Shown here: one piece after another, positions 9,001 through 18,149 of the stretch
How the letters are laid out: every line of letters begins with the position of its first letter
Numbering within the stretch: the first letter of the stretch is position 1
NCBI RefSeq assembly: GCF_963667135.1
Contig: NZ_OY762974.1
Location: 2,480,001-2,544,000, forward strand
DNA length: 64,000 nt
Reading direction: 5' to 3'
Origin: an uncultured Macellibacteroides sp.
Lineage (GTDB): Bacteria > Bacteroidota > Bacteroidia > Bacteroidales > Tannerellaceae
Position numbers and translations under genes: made by a program
Notes under the pieces: generated by a model
Seen by the model: only the letters and a program-made list of their open reading frames with translations
Database searches by the model: none
What the model was told of the DNA's origin: nothing

Positions 9001-9388
9001 AAATGGATATCTTAACGGACAGGGTATCCAAACATTTGTGGAAGGTGGATCGGTTCAGGAACAACATAAAGATAATTGGACAGTCGATAATAGAGATGCG
9101 AAGTTCCCCAGATTGGCATTTAATGAAACCAATAATATGCAAAATTCTTCTTTTTGGATGAAGAATGCCGCTTATCTGCGATTGAAAAATCTGCAATTGG
9201 GATATACTTTTCCTAAGAAATTGCTAAGTAAGACACCTATATCTCATCTTCGTTTTTATGTAAGTGGAGACAACTTGCTTACGCTTGATAGTTTCTGGGA
9301 TGGCTTTGATGTGGAAGCTCCGGTTGGCAATGGGGGATATTATCCTCAATTGAAAACAATAAGTTTTGGAATGGATGTTAGATTTTAA
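6041..9388 (+). CDS. SusC/RagA TonB-dependent transporter with STN domain (locus 1)
   Basis: An outer-membrane TonB-dependent transporter of about 1115 residues. The frame is open from 5915, but the start MENVSYYKS at 6041 is preferred because the upstream part overlaps the hairpin at 5919-5949. The order is: signal region (MRITFFLLFVTFFEAFA), STN signalling domain that contacts FecR, carboxypeptidase-like domain (VTGNVTDSRGESIIGANV), plug with the SusC signature (EVVVVGYGTQKKANLTGS), then the beta-barrel ending in an aromatic residue (FGMDVRF). It should import a large ligand together with the SusD lipoprotein next to it. The downstream flavoenzymes suggest a substrate handled by oxidation; the ligand itself cannot be told. 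Confidence 0.93.
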   Translation: MENVSYYKSFLTKDLKKIFQIMRITFFLLFVTFFEAFAVETSYSQITKVSVEANQLNLSELFTLIEKQSEFLFFYVDADVRNVNVNIKARNTQIDAILSQALQGTDLSYTITNRNINIFRKTDSSQQHLKRVTGNVTDSRGESIIGANVVVKGTVNGTTTDMDGNYSIEVSSSSVLQVSYIGYHTLEILVGDKSKIDIKLVDDALNLSEVVVVGYGTQKKANLTGSVASVSAKDMGKRQVGQTSLALQGLVPGVAITQRSGQPGADGGTISIRGKTTLGNNDALILVDGVEMGINNIDASLIESVSVLKDAASSAIYGSRAANGVILITTKRAEADKFSVSYSGYLGWQSAIDLPNMVGALDHMRMTNQAYTNIGKSPLYSDAYLQEYEENMTTNPDRYPDTDWIGETLTNNGLMQNHFVTLSGGSKRIRTSANIGYLDQNGIIENSNFKRYTFRMNTDMDISDQFSARIDAHVGMTKRLSPSRGDAFHWMSRIPAIQAGRLTTGQWGEGWNGDNPIAFTNDGGLQTVNSPSAVLNFALTYKPTDWLTVQGNYSPNYYETHNTSFSKMVQTYKYDGTPYYRAPQKSTLSDQSDRSLRNLLTASITFDKTYGNHGIKAMAGYQQDDFRNDGHSGYRENFAFPDYPVLSAGGEDNQKAYGWASEWALQSLFGRVNYDYKEKYLFEANMRYDGSSKFADGHKWGVFPSFSAGWRISEESFWQPVKGIVDNLKIRGSWGQLGNQNIGDNYPFSSDVNLGIKYIFDKAVTSGAGITSLANSKITWETTSITDIGLDATIFGKLNLTADYFYKVTDDILLKLNVPLIIGMDAPQQNAGKTENRGWDLGINYADKFGDFNYKVALNISDVKNKILDLKGINETGLTVFREGEEMYSIYGLESTGYIQPEDYDANGKYLYATQYGSFGPGDIKYRDQLTIDTDGDGIADKADGVINTSDRTILGGTIPRYTFGMSLYGEYKGIDLSLLLQGVGKANGYLNGQGIQTFVEGGSVQEQHKDNWTVDNRDAKFPRLAFNETNNMQNSSFWMKNAAYLRLKNLQLGYTFPKKLLSKTPISHLRFYVSGDNLLTLDSFWDGFDVEAPVGNGGYYPQLKTISFGMDVRF

Positions 9389-9414
9389 TTGTTCACCTGA
9401 TAATATTGAATACA

Positions 9415-11094
9415 ATGAAAAGATTAATAATATATCTTTCTGCAATTATAATAGGAATGACTTCTTGTGAAGGGTATTTGGATAAATTACCATTAAATAC
9501 ACCATCAGATCAAACATTTTTGGCAAATGAAACAGAGATGAAAATGGCTCTTGCCGGCTGCTATTCTGCTTTATGGCTTAACCATGAATCAATGACATTC
9601 TTTTTAGCATTGGATGAAGCGTCAGATATTGGATATGATAGAAATACGAATGCACTCCAGTCTTTAGCTCAAGGGTCGGCTGATGCAACGAATGGTACTG
9701 CTCAAAGTTATTGGGCGGGTTTTTATAGTGGAATTGCAAAATGCAACTATTTGATTGAGAATATGAGCAGAGGAGAAGCAGCCGTAAATGCTGATACATA
9801 TGCTCAGATTAAAGCAGAGGCAAAGTTTTTAAGAGCTTTATATTATTCGTATTTGATTGAATTATATGGAGATGTTCCTTTGGTAAAAGAGGTGCTAACA
9901 CTGGATAATTCTAATCAGCCAAGAACTCCAAAATCTGAAGTTGTCGATTTTATTTTGCAAGAGCTAACGGAAGCTGCCGCAGTTCTTCCTGCCACAAATA
10001 ATCCAACATCGGGAAAGGCCACAAAGGGGGCTGCACTGGCTATTAAAGCAAGAACTGCACTTTATAATGAGCGTTGGGCTGATGCTATTTCTGCATCCTC
10101 GGATGTTATGGCGATGGAAGGTCTCCAATATAAGTTAGAAGATAACTACGCTACGTTATTCCGAAATGAGGGTCAGACTTCTAAAGAAGTCGTTTTTTCT
10201 GTTCAGTATTTGCTTGGAAATCAGGTCCATTCTTTGTATCGCTTGTTTGGATCCCGCAATGCATTGGCTCATACGAATAAAAAACCGGCTTACCAGTTGG
10301 CTGATTCATGGGAATGCACCGATGGATTGCCAATCGATAAATCTCCATTATTTAATCCTAAAGACCCATTTAAGAACAGAGACCCCCGGTTGGGTTATAC
10401 GCTTGCTGTACCAGGTTCAGTATTTTTGGGATTTCAGTTTGAAACACATGGAGACAGTACTATGTGCTGGAATTATCTTACCAATAAAAGGGTGAACAAT
10501 CTGGAGGCTACACACGCTTATGCCACTTTTACAGGAATTTGCTGGAGAAAATATGCTAATGTAGAAGATCGTCTGGCTATAAATGATTGTGAAATGAATA
10601 CAATTCTTATTCGTTACGCTGAGGTTTTGTTGACATATGCAGAAGCAAAAATAAAAGCAGGTCAAATAGATGCATCCGTTCTAGCAGCTATCAATAAGGT
10701 TAGAAGTCGTCCATCTGTAAACATGCCTCCAATTACTACTACAGATCCGACGGAATTATTTTATGCCGTATGTAGGGAACGAAAATATGAACTTTCGGGA
10801 GAAGGGCTTCGTTTATTTGATATCCGTCGCTGGAAGATTGCAGAGGTTGTTATGAATCAACCGTTGTTGGGTCGGATGAAAAAATCGTATCCAGATAAAG
10901 CGCCCCGTATAGATAATTACGGAAACTCCTTCTACGAAGGTATACCTATTGCTTCGCAAGGAGAATCTGCAGACTTTAAAATGCGTATCGTCGATAGGAG
11001 AACATTTAATGTTAACAGAGACTATTTATGGCCAATACCGTATATTGAAAGACAGACAAATCCATCTTTGGTACAGAATCCTAATTATGAATAA
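9415..11094 (+). CDS. SusD/RagB-family surface glycan-binding lipoprotein (locus 1)
   Basis: A 559-residue SusD homologue that forms the lid over the SusC barrel. The start is the ATG at 9415; a TTG three codons upstream is less likely. A lipoprotein signal ends at Cys18 (IIIGMTSC). SusD-type features include the TPR-rich N-terminal half (AEAKFLRALYYSYLIELYGDVPLV), the family signature ILIRYAEVLLTYAEAK and the C-terminal REREY-like region (CRERKYELSGEGLRLFDIRRW) with the ending NPNYE. The gene lies 26 bp after susC. A hairpin at 11103-11133 follows, which may lower expression of the oxidoreductases relative to susCD. Confidence 0.93.
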   Translation: MKRLIIYLSAIIIGMTSCEGYLDKLPLNTPSDQTFLANETEMKMALAGCYSALWLNHESMTFFLALDEASDIGYDRNTNALQSLAQGSADATNGTAQSYWAGFYSGIAKCNYLIENMSRGEAAVNADTYAQIKAEAKFLRALYYSYLIELYGDVPLVKEVLTLDNSNQPRTPKSEVVDFILQELTEAAAVLPATNNPTSGKATKGAALAIKARTALYNERWADAISASSDVMAMEGLQYKLEDNYATLFRNEGQTSKEVVFSVQYLLGNQVHSLYRLFGSRNALAHTNKKPAYQLADSWECTDGLPIDKSPLFNPKDPFKNRDPRLGYTLAVPGSVFLGFQFETHGDSTMCWNYLTNKRVNNLEATHAYATFTGICWRKYANVEDRLAINDCEMNTILIRYAEVLLTYAEAKIKAGQIDASVLAAINKVRSRPSVNMPPITTTDPTELFYAVCRERKYELSGEGLRLFDIRRWKIAEVVMNQPLLGRMKKSYPDKAPRIDNYGNSFYEGIPIASQGESADFKMRIVDRRTFNVNRDYLWPIPYIERQTNPSLVQNPNYE

Positions 11095-11102
11095 TTAATA
11101 GA

Positions 11103-11133
11103 TTTGGGGAGAGAGGCTTTATTTCTCCCCAAA
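11103..11133 (+). terminator. Hairpin between susD and the first oxidoreductase
   Basis: TTTGGGGAGA pairs with TCTCCCCAAA (10 bp, 11-nt loop). The arm ends in AAACTATTTAAA, without a T tract, so it is more likely a partial terminator or an mRNA-processing/stability element inside the operon. Confidence 0.5.
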
Positions 11134-11147
11134 CTATTTAAAATACG

Positions 11148-13145
11148 ATGAAACTCATGAAACAATATATAATATTATTTATTACATTCTTATCTTTAAC
11201 CTCTTTTCAGGGAAAAGATTCGGGAAAACAAAAAGACGTTGATGTCTGTGTTTATGGAGGAACGGCATCGGGAGTTATTGCTGCCTATTCGGCCAAAATG
11301 ATGGGTAAGTCTGTTATATTAATTGAACCTGGAAAATATCTGGGAGGTATGACTACAGGGGGATTAGGTTCTACAGATATTGGTAATAAATTTGCAGTAA
11401 CTGGCTTGTCCAGACTTTTTTACAGGAGAATAGGAGCTCATTATAATAAATTCGAACAATGGACATTTCCTCCAAGTGTTGCAACTACACAAATAATGAA
11501 GTTTGTAAAAGATGCTGACCTTGAAGTCATATATACTTATCGAATTACCAATGCAGATGTTCGAGATAAAAAGATTGAAACGATTACACTAGAAAATTCG
11601 GAACGACCCAAAACAGAACCTTTGCTGAAAATTAAAGCAAAACAATTTATCGACTGTACTTATGAAGGGGATTTGATGGCAAAGTCGGGCGTTTCTTATT
11701 TTGTAGGAAGAGAATCGAATGAAGAATATGAGGAGACATTGAATGGAGTTCAAATGTCTGTTATGCACCAGTTCCCGGATGGGGTAGATCCATATATTAT
11801 TGAAGGAAACTCTGCAAGCGGCCTTTGCTGGGGAATTAATAATAACTCATTAAAGGAAAGAGGTCAAGGAGATAAACTAATACAAGCCTATAATTTTAGG
11901 CTTTGCCTTACAAACAATAAAGAAAATCAACGTGCTTTTGAAAAGCCTAAGAACTATGATTCCTCTAAATATGAATTATTAGCTCGGGCAATAAAAAAAA
12001 TGACGCTGAACATTGATAACTTTTTATTGATTAATTGGGGAACAATGCCTGATAATAAGTATGACGTGAATAACAGAGGACCTTTGTCGACCGATATGAT
12101 TGGCATGAATTACGAGTACCCGGAAGGTGACTATGAAACACGGGATAAAATCTGGAAGCAACACGTTGATTATACAAAAGGATTGCTTTACTTTTTAACC
12201 CACGATAAAAAAGTCCCAGAAGAATTAAGAACTCAGGTTGGAGAGTTTGGCTGGGCAAAAGATGAATTTGTAGATAACGATAATTTTCCGACACAGTTGT
12301 ATGTGCGTGAAGCCCGACGATTAAACGGTGAATATGTAATGACTCAAAAAAATTGTCAGGGAGAAGAAACTGTTGGTGATGCCATCGGGATGGCAGCTTA
12401 TGGGATGGACTCTCATAATTGTCAGCGTATTGTTGTAAACGGAATGGTGAAAAATGAAGGAGATGTTGAATATCATGGATTTCCACCGTATCCAATATCT
12501 TATAAGAGTATTACACCCAAAAAAGAAGAATGTGTGAATTTATTGGTCCCAGTTTGTGTTTCTTCAACTCATATCGCGTTCGGGTCAATTCGTATGGAAC
12601 CTGTATTCATGGTCCTCGGACAATCCGCTGCTGTTGCTGCTGTGTTAGCTATTGATGAAAATAAAAATGTTCAGGATATAAATATAACCAAGTTACGTAA
12701 AATTTTAAGAGAAAACCCCTATCTTGATGGCTCAACACTTGAAGTAATGGTTGATGAAGCTGATATAGATAAAATCAGTAGATCAGGAAGTTGGCGTAAG
12801 AGCTATGGCGCGCATTACAAAAACAGCTATTTATATTCTGATAACAAAAAAAATGATTGTTCTTTTACTTTCTTTCCTGTAATAAAAAGTGCTGGAAAAT
12901 ATGAAGCACTTTTTTATTGCACAGCTATTGAAGAACTAAGTATGACGGATGAAATGGTTCTGGATATTCAGCATGCCAATGGAAATAGCCAGATTAAGAT
13001 AAAGCCAAAACAGATGAAAGGTTCGTGGGTTAGTCTTGGAACCTATTTTTTCGAGAAGGGTAATAAGTCGGCTGTCGCAATTAATGGAGGTCTCACGAAG
13101 GGCCCATTATTTGCAGATGCAATTCTATTAGTCCCATCAAAATAA
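11148..13145 (+). CDS. Exported FAD-dependent oxidoreductase with golvesin-like C-terminal domain
   Basis: A 665-residue flavoprotein of the FAD_oxidored type. After a Sec-type signal (residues 1-22) the FAD fingerprint is intact: VCVYGGTASGVIAAYSAK followed by LIEPGKYLGGMTTGGLG. A second conserved segment reads FIDCTYEGDLMAKSGV, and a C-terminal FAD contact region has SSTHIAFGSIRMEPVFMVLGQSAA. Residues about 545-665 form an extra beta-sandwich (SAGKYEALFYC, GSWVSLGTYFF) like golvesin/xanthan-lyase-associated carbohydrate-binding domains, also found in the amidase at 35311. An ATG at 11157 is an alternative start. It is the first of three flavoenzymes after susD. Substrate unknown; oxidation of a sugar-containing ligand is an inference. 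Confidence 0.85.
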   Translation: MKLMKQYIILFITFLSLTSFQGKDSGKQKDVDVCVYGGTASGVIAAYSAKMMGKSVILIEPGKYLGGMTTGGLGSTDIGNKFAVTGLSRLFYRRIGAHYNKFEQWTFPPSVATTQIMKFVKDADLEVIYTYRITNADVRDKKIETITLENSERPKTEPLLKIKAKQFIDCTYEGDLMAKSGVSYFVGRESNEEYEETLNGVQMSVMHQFPDGVDPYIIEGNSASGLCWGINNNSLKERGQGDKLIQAYNFRLCLTNNKENQRAFEKPKNYDSSKYELLARAIKKMTLNIDNFLLINWGTMPDNKYDVNNRGPLSTDMIGMNYEYPEGDYETRDKIWKQHVDYTKGLLYFLTHDKKVPEELRTQVGEFGWAKDEFVDNDNFPTQLYVREARRLNGEYVMTQKNCQGEETVGDAIGMAAYGMDSHNCQRIVVNGMVKNEGDVEYHGFPPYPISYKSITPKKEECVNLLVPVCVSSTHIAFGSIRMEPVFMVLGQSAAVAAVLAIDENKNVQDINITKLRKILRENPYLDGSTLEVMVDEADIDKISRSGSWRKSYGAHYKNSYLYSDNKKNDCSFTFFPVIKSAGKYEALFYCTAIEELSMTDEMVLDIQHANGNSQIKIKPKQMKGSWVSLGTYFFEKGNKSAVAINGGLTKGPLFADAILLVPSK

Positions 13146-13177
13146 CGAATTATTATTTTAGATTAAATACTGATACT

Positions 13178-16100
13178 ATGATTAACAGGAGATCTTTTAT
13201 TAAGGGTATAACAGCAGGAACTGCGTTAGCCACATTGGGGAATGTACCTGAGGCAAAAGCTGCCATGAAAACTGTTGTGCCGGATGCGAATTTTTGTTTC
13301 GAAAGCGCGAGAAAAATACCAATTATCACCGATGCCGATATCGTTGTTATTGGCGGTAGTTCGAGGGCGGTAGCGGCAGCAGTTGCAGCAGCCAGATTGG
13401 GGAGTAAAGTTTTTCTGGTCGCATCCCTGCCTTATCTTGGAGACGATATTTGCGGATCGTTCCTGTATCACCGTAAAAAAGACGAACATCCGGAAACGGC
13501 TATTGCTCGAAAAGTATTTCTTCAGATGGAAACACCTACACCTCTGTATGTGAAAAGTGTTCTGGAAAATGAGTTGATTGATAATCAGATAGATTTTCTT
13601 TACAGCAGTTATGTAACGAATGTTTTAACCGACAGCAATGGGAAGAAGTCCGGAGTGGTTATTGCAAACCGTTCGGGTCGTCAGGCCATTCGATGTAAAG
13701 CACTTATCGATGCCACGCATACCGCTTCTGTTGCCCGCATGTGTGGTGTGAGTTTTTCTCCCGTTAAAGAAGGAAAGCAAAAATTCCATTTCACGGTTGT
13801 AGGCAATACAATAAAAGAAGCCCCGGAAATCGCCCGGGCCGAGGTTCTTCCTTATACATTTAAGAACAACGGGAAAGAATTTGCTGTAACAAGCTATACG
13901 TTTGAGTATTCCCTGAAGGATAATTCATATGCCTCTCTTATGGAGATAGAACAGTTCATCAGGGATAAAACCTGGGATCCGGATCAGGGAGACAGTTCAG
14001 ATTTATTGTGGTATATCCCCGATTATTCGATCTTCGCCAGAAAACCATACGTTGAACCATTTTCTGCTGTACGAGCTATTCCTTATGAGGCATTTCTCCC
14101 AAAAGAATCAGATAATGTATGGGTACTTGGTCCTTGTGCCGGCCTTGAACGTGATGTAGCCGAAATACTTATGCGTCCTGTTCACGCCATGGAGATGGGA
14201 GATATTTTGGGCGAGTATGTAGCAGGGCTAATGGCTGACTGTTCGCTCGCTGATCAGGTGCGAGTAGTTCAGCCGAATGTAAATGCTTCCGATTATGGAC
14301 GAATTGGTGAAACTCTAAAATCTCTGCGTCCGTCCGTTGTAAAGGGATATGCAGAATCTACCCGGGGAGCTCTGCCTGTTTTAGGAACATACGATGTTGT
14401 GGTTATGGGAGGAGGAACAGCCGGAGCTCCTGCTGGAATTGCTTCTGCCCGCCACGGAGCAAAAACGTTGTTGCTTGAATATCTTCATGGCTTAGGCGGA
14501 ATTGGAACTTTAGGCTTAATAGGGCGTTATTGGGATGGTTACCGCGACGGCTTTTCGTCCGAAATAGATAAAGGCGTCCGTGCCATGGCCCCAGAAGATC
14601 ATCCGCGGCAACATAAAGATTGGAAAGAAGCATACAGTGCTGACTGGAAAATGGAATGGTACAGGCGTGAGCTAAGAAAAGCAGGAGGAGAAATATGGTT
14701 TGGTGTGCTTGGGTGTGGGGCATTGATAGAAAATAATGTTGTAAAAGGAATTATTGTTGCCACTCCTGAAGGACGTGGAGTTATTCTTGCAAACACGGTG
14801 ATAGATAGTTCCGGAAGTGCTGATATCGCGATTGCAGCAGGGGCTTCGTTCGATTACACTGGAAAGGAGACCATTGCTGTGCAGGGGGCAGGATTATCAA
14901 AAATTGCTCCGACAGATTATTACAATAATAACGACTGGGCTTTTATCGACGATTCAGATATTATGGATGTTTCTCGCATTTACATTCAGGCAAAAGTAAA
15001 ACATGCAGGTGAATATGATATAGTAAAAATACCTCAGACAAGAGAAAGAAGACGTGTAACAGGCGAACACATTATATCCGTTTACGATGTGCTGAATCAT
15101 CGTCGGTATTCGGATACAATCTCGTATCACAAAAGTTCGTTTGATACACATGGAATGATTATAGATCCCTATTTTATATTGAATCCTCCAATGACACGGC
15201 ATGCTATTTATGATGCAGATGTACCTCTGCGCAGTTTGTTGCCAAAAGGTCTTGACGGCATTCTCACTACAGGTTTAGGAGCCAGTGCACATCGGGATGC
15301 CATGCCTGTTATCCGAATGCAATCTTGTTTGCAGAATCAGGGTTATGCCGTAGGTTACCTTGCCGCATTGTGTGCAAAGGAAAAGAAGCCGATACGGAAA
15401 ATAGATATGAAAAAGGTTCAGCGTTATCTGGTAGAGATTGGAAATCTTCCTTCGCGGGTACTTAAGGATACAGATTTTAAAGGATTTGGAAGTAAGGAAA
15501 TGTTGCAGGCTGCAAAAAGTATTCCGGAAAATTACAAAGGACTGGAGATCCTTTTAACTGATAAAAAAAGATGCCTGGAACTTTTAAATAAGCAAATAGA
15601 GCTTACAACTTCAGCGGACGAACGGGTAATGCTCGCTTCGGTATTATGTATACTTGGAGAGAGTAAATACGCTTCGGTTTTGGAGGATAAGATTAAAGAA
15701 TATACCAAATGGGACGAAGGATGGCATTATACAGGAATGGGACAGTTTGGAATGAGTGCCAGCCGATTAGATGCACTCCTTATGGCGTTGGGTAATGCAA
15801 AGCAGGAATTATCACTACCTGTTATAATTGAAAAGGCAGCTTTATTGAAGCCAGAAGACTATTTTTCTCATTTCAGAGCCGTAGCAATGGCTTTTGAATC
15901 GATAGGGAGTAAGGAAGCTGTTCCAACATTGACGACAATGCTCACTATGCCAGGTGTGCGGTATCATTCTATTTCTTCATTCCATGATGCCCGAAAGAGT
16001 GTAGTTCCGGATGCCGATGATGTAAGTACCCGCAATAAATCACTGAAAGAATTGCATATTGCCCGGGCATTGTATCTCTGTGGTGACAAGGATTCGTTGG

Positions 16101-16183
16101 GAGCGAAGGTGTTGCAAAAGTATGCCGAAGGCCTTCAAGGACATTATGCCCGCTATGCTTCCGAATTGTTAGCCAGCAAATAA
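13178..16183 (+). CDS. Tandem FAD-oxidoreductase with Tat signal and C-terminal helical repeats
   Basis: A 1001-residue protein with two Rossmann-type flavoprotein modules. The N-terminus has a twin-arginine motif (NRRSFIKG) followed by a hydrophobic stretch and AKA, so Tat export of a folded cofactor-bearing protein is likely. Module 1 (from about residue 53, DIVVIGGSSRAVAAAVAA) lacks the third glycine and the acidic residue that normally ends the fingerprint (KVFLVAS), so it may not bind FAD normally. Module 2 (from about residue 405, YDVVVMGGGTAGAPAGIASA, then LLLEYLHGLGGIGTLG) is canonical. Residues about 790-1001 are helical and HEAT-like (LASVLCILGESKYASVLEDKI). It starts 32 bp after the first flavoenzyme and 11 bp before the third. 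Substrate unknown. Confidence 0.82.
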   Translation: MINRRSFIKGITAGTALATLGNVPEAKAAMKTVVPDANFCFESARKIPIITDADIVVIGGSSRAVAAAVAAARLGSKVFLVASLPYLGDDICGSFLYHRKKDEHPETAIARKVFLQMETPTPLYVKSVLENELIDNQIDFLYSSYVTNVLTDSNGKKSGVVIANRSGRQAIRCKALIDATHTASVARMCGVSFSPVKEGKQKFHFTVVGNTIKEAPEIARAEVLPYTFKNNGKEFAVTSYTFEYSLKDNSYASLMEIEQFIRDKTWDPDQGDSSDLLWYIPDYSIFARKPYVEPFSAVRAIPYEAFLPKESDNVWVLGPCAGLERDVAEILMRPVHAMEMGDILGEYVAGLMADCSLADQVRVVQPNVNASDYGRIGETLKSLRPSVVKGYAESTRGALPVLGTYDVVVMGGGTAGAPAGIASARHGAKTLLLEYLHGLGGIGTLGLIGRYWDGYRDGFSSEIDKGVRAMAPEDHPRQHKDWKEAYSADWKMEWYRRELRKAGGEIWFGVLGCGALIENNVVKGIIVATPEGRGVILANTVIDSSGSADIAIAAGASFDYTGKETIAVQGAGLSKIAPTDYYNNNDWAFIDDSDIMDVSRIYIQAKVKHAGEYDIVKIPQTRERRRVTGEHIISVYDVLNHRRYSDTISYHKSSFDTHGMIIDPYFILNPPMTRHAIYDADVPLRSLLPKGLDGILTTGLGASAHRDAMPVIRMQSCLQNQGYAVGYLAALCAKEKKPIRKIDMKKVQRYLVEIGNLPSRVLKDTDFKGFGSKEMLQAAKSIPENYKGLEILLTDKKRCLELLNKQIELTTSADERVMLASVLCILGESKYASVLEDKIKEYTKWDEGWHYTGMGQFGMSASRLDALLMALGNAKQELSLPVIIEKAALLKPEDYFSHFRAVAMAFESIGSKEAVPTLTTMLTMPGVRYHSISSFHDARKSVVPDADDVSTRNKSLKELHIARALYLCGDKDSLGAKVLQKYAEGLQGHYARYASELLASK

Positions 16184-16194
16184 GAATCAAAATT

Positions 16195-18057
16195 ATGAAA
16201 AAAAGGCTATTTATTGTACTGCTTTTATTTTGTGTTAGTTTTTCTTTTGCACAAAATTCATACGATCTGGTGATAGTGGGAGGAAATCCCGGAGGAATCA
16301 TGGCGGCTATATCGGCAGCCAGAATGGGAAAGAGTTCAGTTATTTTGGAAAGGACAAGTCACATAGGAGGGTTGCCTGCTAACGGATTAGGGGCAACAGA
16401 CATAGCTACTCGTGCTGCAACCAGCGGATTGTTCGGCGAGTTTGTTAGTCGGATAAAACAATATTATGTGGAAACTTATGGTGAGTCATCGGAGCAGGTG
16501 AAAATGTGCAGCGACGGTTACCATTTCGAGCCTTCGGTTGCAGCAAAAGTGTTCGATGCTATGCTGGAGCAATACAAAGATAAGATTACAATACGGGTAA
16601 TGCGACAGTTCGATTCCGACACAAAGCATATTGTTTTGCGGAACGATCGCATCGAACAGATCCGGATTACAAACCGGCTTAGCGGGCAAATGGAAAGTTA
16701 CACCGGAAAGATTTTTTTGGATGCTACCTACGAAGGCGATTTGGCTGCAGCGGCAGGTGTTCCGTTTCGTGTGGGTCGCGAAGGTAAAGATGAATTTAAC
16801 GAGCCGGGCGCAGGTAAAGTCTATAAATATTGGGGAGGTATTGAAGGAGAAGGGACTACATACCAGAATGATAATTCTGTTCAAGCCTACAATTATAGGA
16901 TGTGTCTGACAAACAATCCTGCAAATCGGATTACTATTTCAAAACCTGCTAACTATAACCGTAATGATTATGTTTCTCTGATTGAGGATGTATGGACAGG
17001 CCGTACAACTTTGGCAGATATGCTGAAAGTAACTCCGGAGATGATGGAATCTAACCGCAAACATATTGCAGCGGGTAACAGGCCCCAAGTTCCTGGAGAT
17101 GTTTGGGGAATAGATAAGATTACTAATATTGTGCATGTTCCCAATCAGAAGACGGATGCCAACAATCAGCACCGGGCATTTATATCGACAGACCTGCCCG
17201 AAGAGAACTGGCCATGGCCAACGGCTGGGTGGGAGTGGCGAGATCGGTACGCGCAACGTTTAAGAGAATACACTTTAGGTCTTTTCTGGTTTGCTCAGAA
17301 TGATAAAGAACTACCTGCCCATTTTCGTAAAGCTGCTTTGGAGTGGGGGCTAGCTAAAGATGAATATACAGATAATCAAAATTTCCCCCGTCAGGTGTAT
17401 GTTCGTGAAGGACGACGTTTCGAAGGAATTAATTTCTTTACCGCAAATGATGCATTGCCCGTAGTTCCCGGCGGCAGACCTCCTTTGCATGAAACTAGTA
17501 TCACGGCAAGTCATTATGCCTTGGATTCTCATGCTGTGCTAAAACGGGAACCTAACAGAGTGCATCTGGATGGGTTTATCAGTTATCCTACTGCCGTGTA
17601 TACAGTTCCATATGGCGTAATTGTTCCAAAGCAAGTTGATAATTTGCTTTTACCTGTACCTGTTTCCGGTTCGCATATTGGATTCTCCACCTTACGTATG
17701 GAGCCTTGTTGGATGGCACTGGGACAAGCCGCAGGTGTCGCCGCAGCTTTGGCGATCGACGATCAGGTAAAAGTCCAGCGTGTAGATATATCCAAAATGC
17801 AGTCGGCCCTTATTAATCAAAAGTCAACGCTTATTTATTTTAAAGATGTTCCTTATACATATCCAGCATTTCCAGTGGTGCAGTTTATGGGATTAAAAGG
17901 GTATTTGCCTGAGTGGAATGCGCGACTTCATGATGCGGTGGATGACGAAACACTAAAACAATGGAGCGCCTTGAGCGGGTATAGACTAGAAGCTCAGGTT
18001 GGGAGAAGTACCCGTCTTGAGGTTCTAACCAACTTGTTTAAACAAATAAAACCGTAA
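16195..18057 (+). CDS. Exported FAD-dependent oxidoreductase (third of the cluster)
   Basis: A 620-residue FAD_oxidored-type flavoprotein with a Sec signal ending near FSFAQ. The fingerprint is intact: YDLVIVGGNPGGIMAAISAA with ILERTSHIGGLPANGLG. It shares with the 11148 protein the segments FLDATYEGDLAAAAGV, NYRMCLTNNPANR, NFPRQVYVREGRRFEG and SGSHIGFSTLRMEPCWMALGQAAG, so the two are paralogues, but it lacks the golvesin-like domain. It is last in the operon and is followed by a strong hairpin terminator at 18068-18109. The Sec signal implies periplasmic or surface action, and the cofactor would have to be loaded after export. Confidence 0.85.
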   Translation: MKKRLFIVLLLFCVSFSFAQNSYDLVIVGGNPGGIMAAISAARMGKSSVILERTSHIGGLPANGLGATDIATRAATSGLFGEFVSRIKQYYVETYGESSEQVKMCSDGYHFEPSVAAKVFDAMLEQYKDKITIRVMRQFDSDTKHIVLRNDRIEQIRITNRLSGQMESYTGKIFLDATYEGDLAAAAGVPFRVGREGKDEFNEPGAGKVYKYWGGIEGEGTTYQNDNSVQAYNYRMCLTNNPANRITISKPANYNRNDYVSLIEDVWTGRTTLADMLKVTPEMMESNRKHIAAGNRPQVPGDVWGIDKITNIVHVPNQKTDANNQHRAFISTDLPEENWPWPTAGWEWRDRYAQRLREYTLGLFWFAQNDKELPAHFRKAALEWGLAKDEYTDNQNFPRQVYVREGRRFEGINFFTANDALPVVPGGRPPLHETSITASHYALDSHAVLKREPNRVHLDGFISYPTAVYTVPYGVIVPKQVDNLLLPVPVSGSHIGFSTLRMEPCWMALGQAAGVAAALAIDDQVKVQRVDISKMQSALINQKSTLIYFKDVPYTYPAFPVVQFMGLKGYLPEWNARLHDAVDDETLKQWSALSGYRLEAQVGRSTRLEVLTNLFKQIKP

Positions 18058-18067
18058 TCCTACAGAA

Positions 18068-18109
18068 ATCCTTCATCATAAAATGGATAACCAGTTTATG
18101 ATGAAGGAT
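18068..18109. terminator. Bidirectional terminator hairpin, oxidoreductase operon / glmS
   Basis: A perfect 15-bp stem, ATCCTTCATCATAAA with its complement, and a 12-nt loop, between two convergent genes. It probably serves both directions. Confidence 0.75.
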
Positions 18110-18149
18110 ATGATGTTTGTTAAGTGAACAAGTTAAATAGAGCTTGTTT

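Noticed and set aside
12031-12495. A 154-codon open frame on the minus strand
   Set aside because: Antisense to the first flavoenzyme with no family features.
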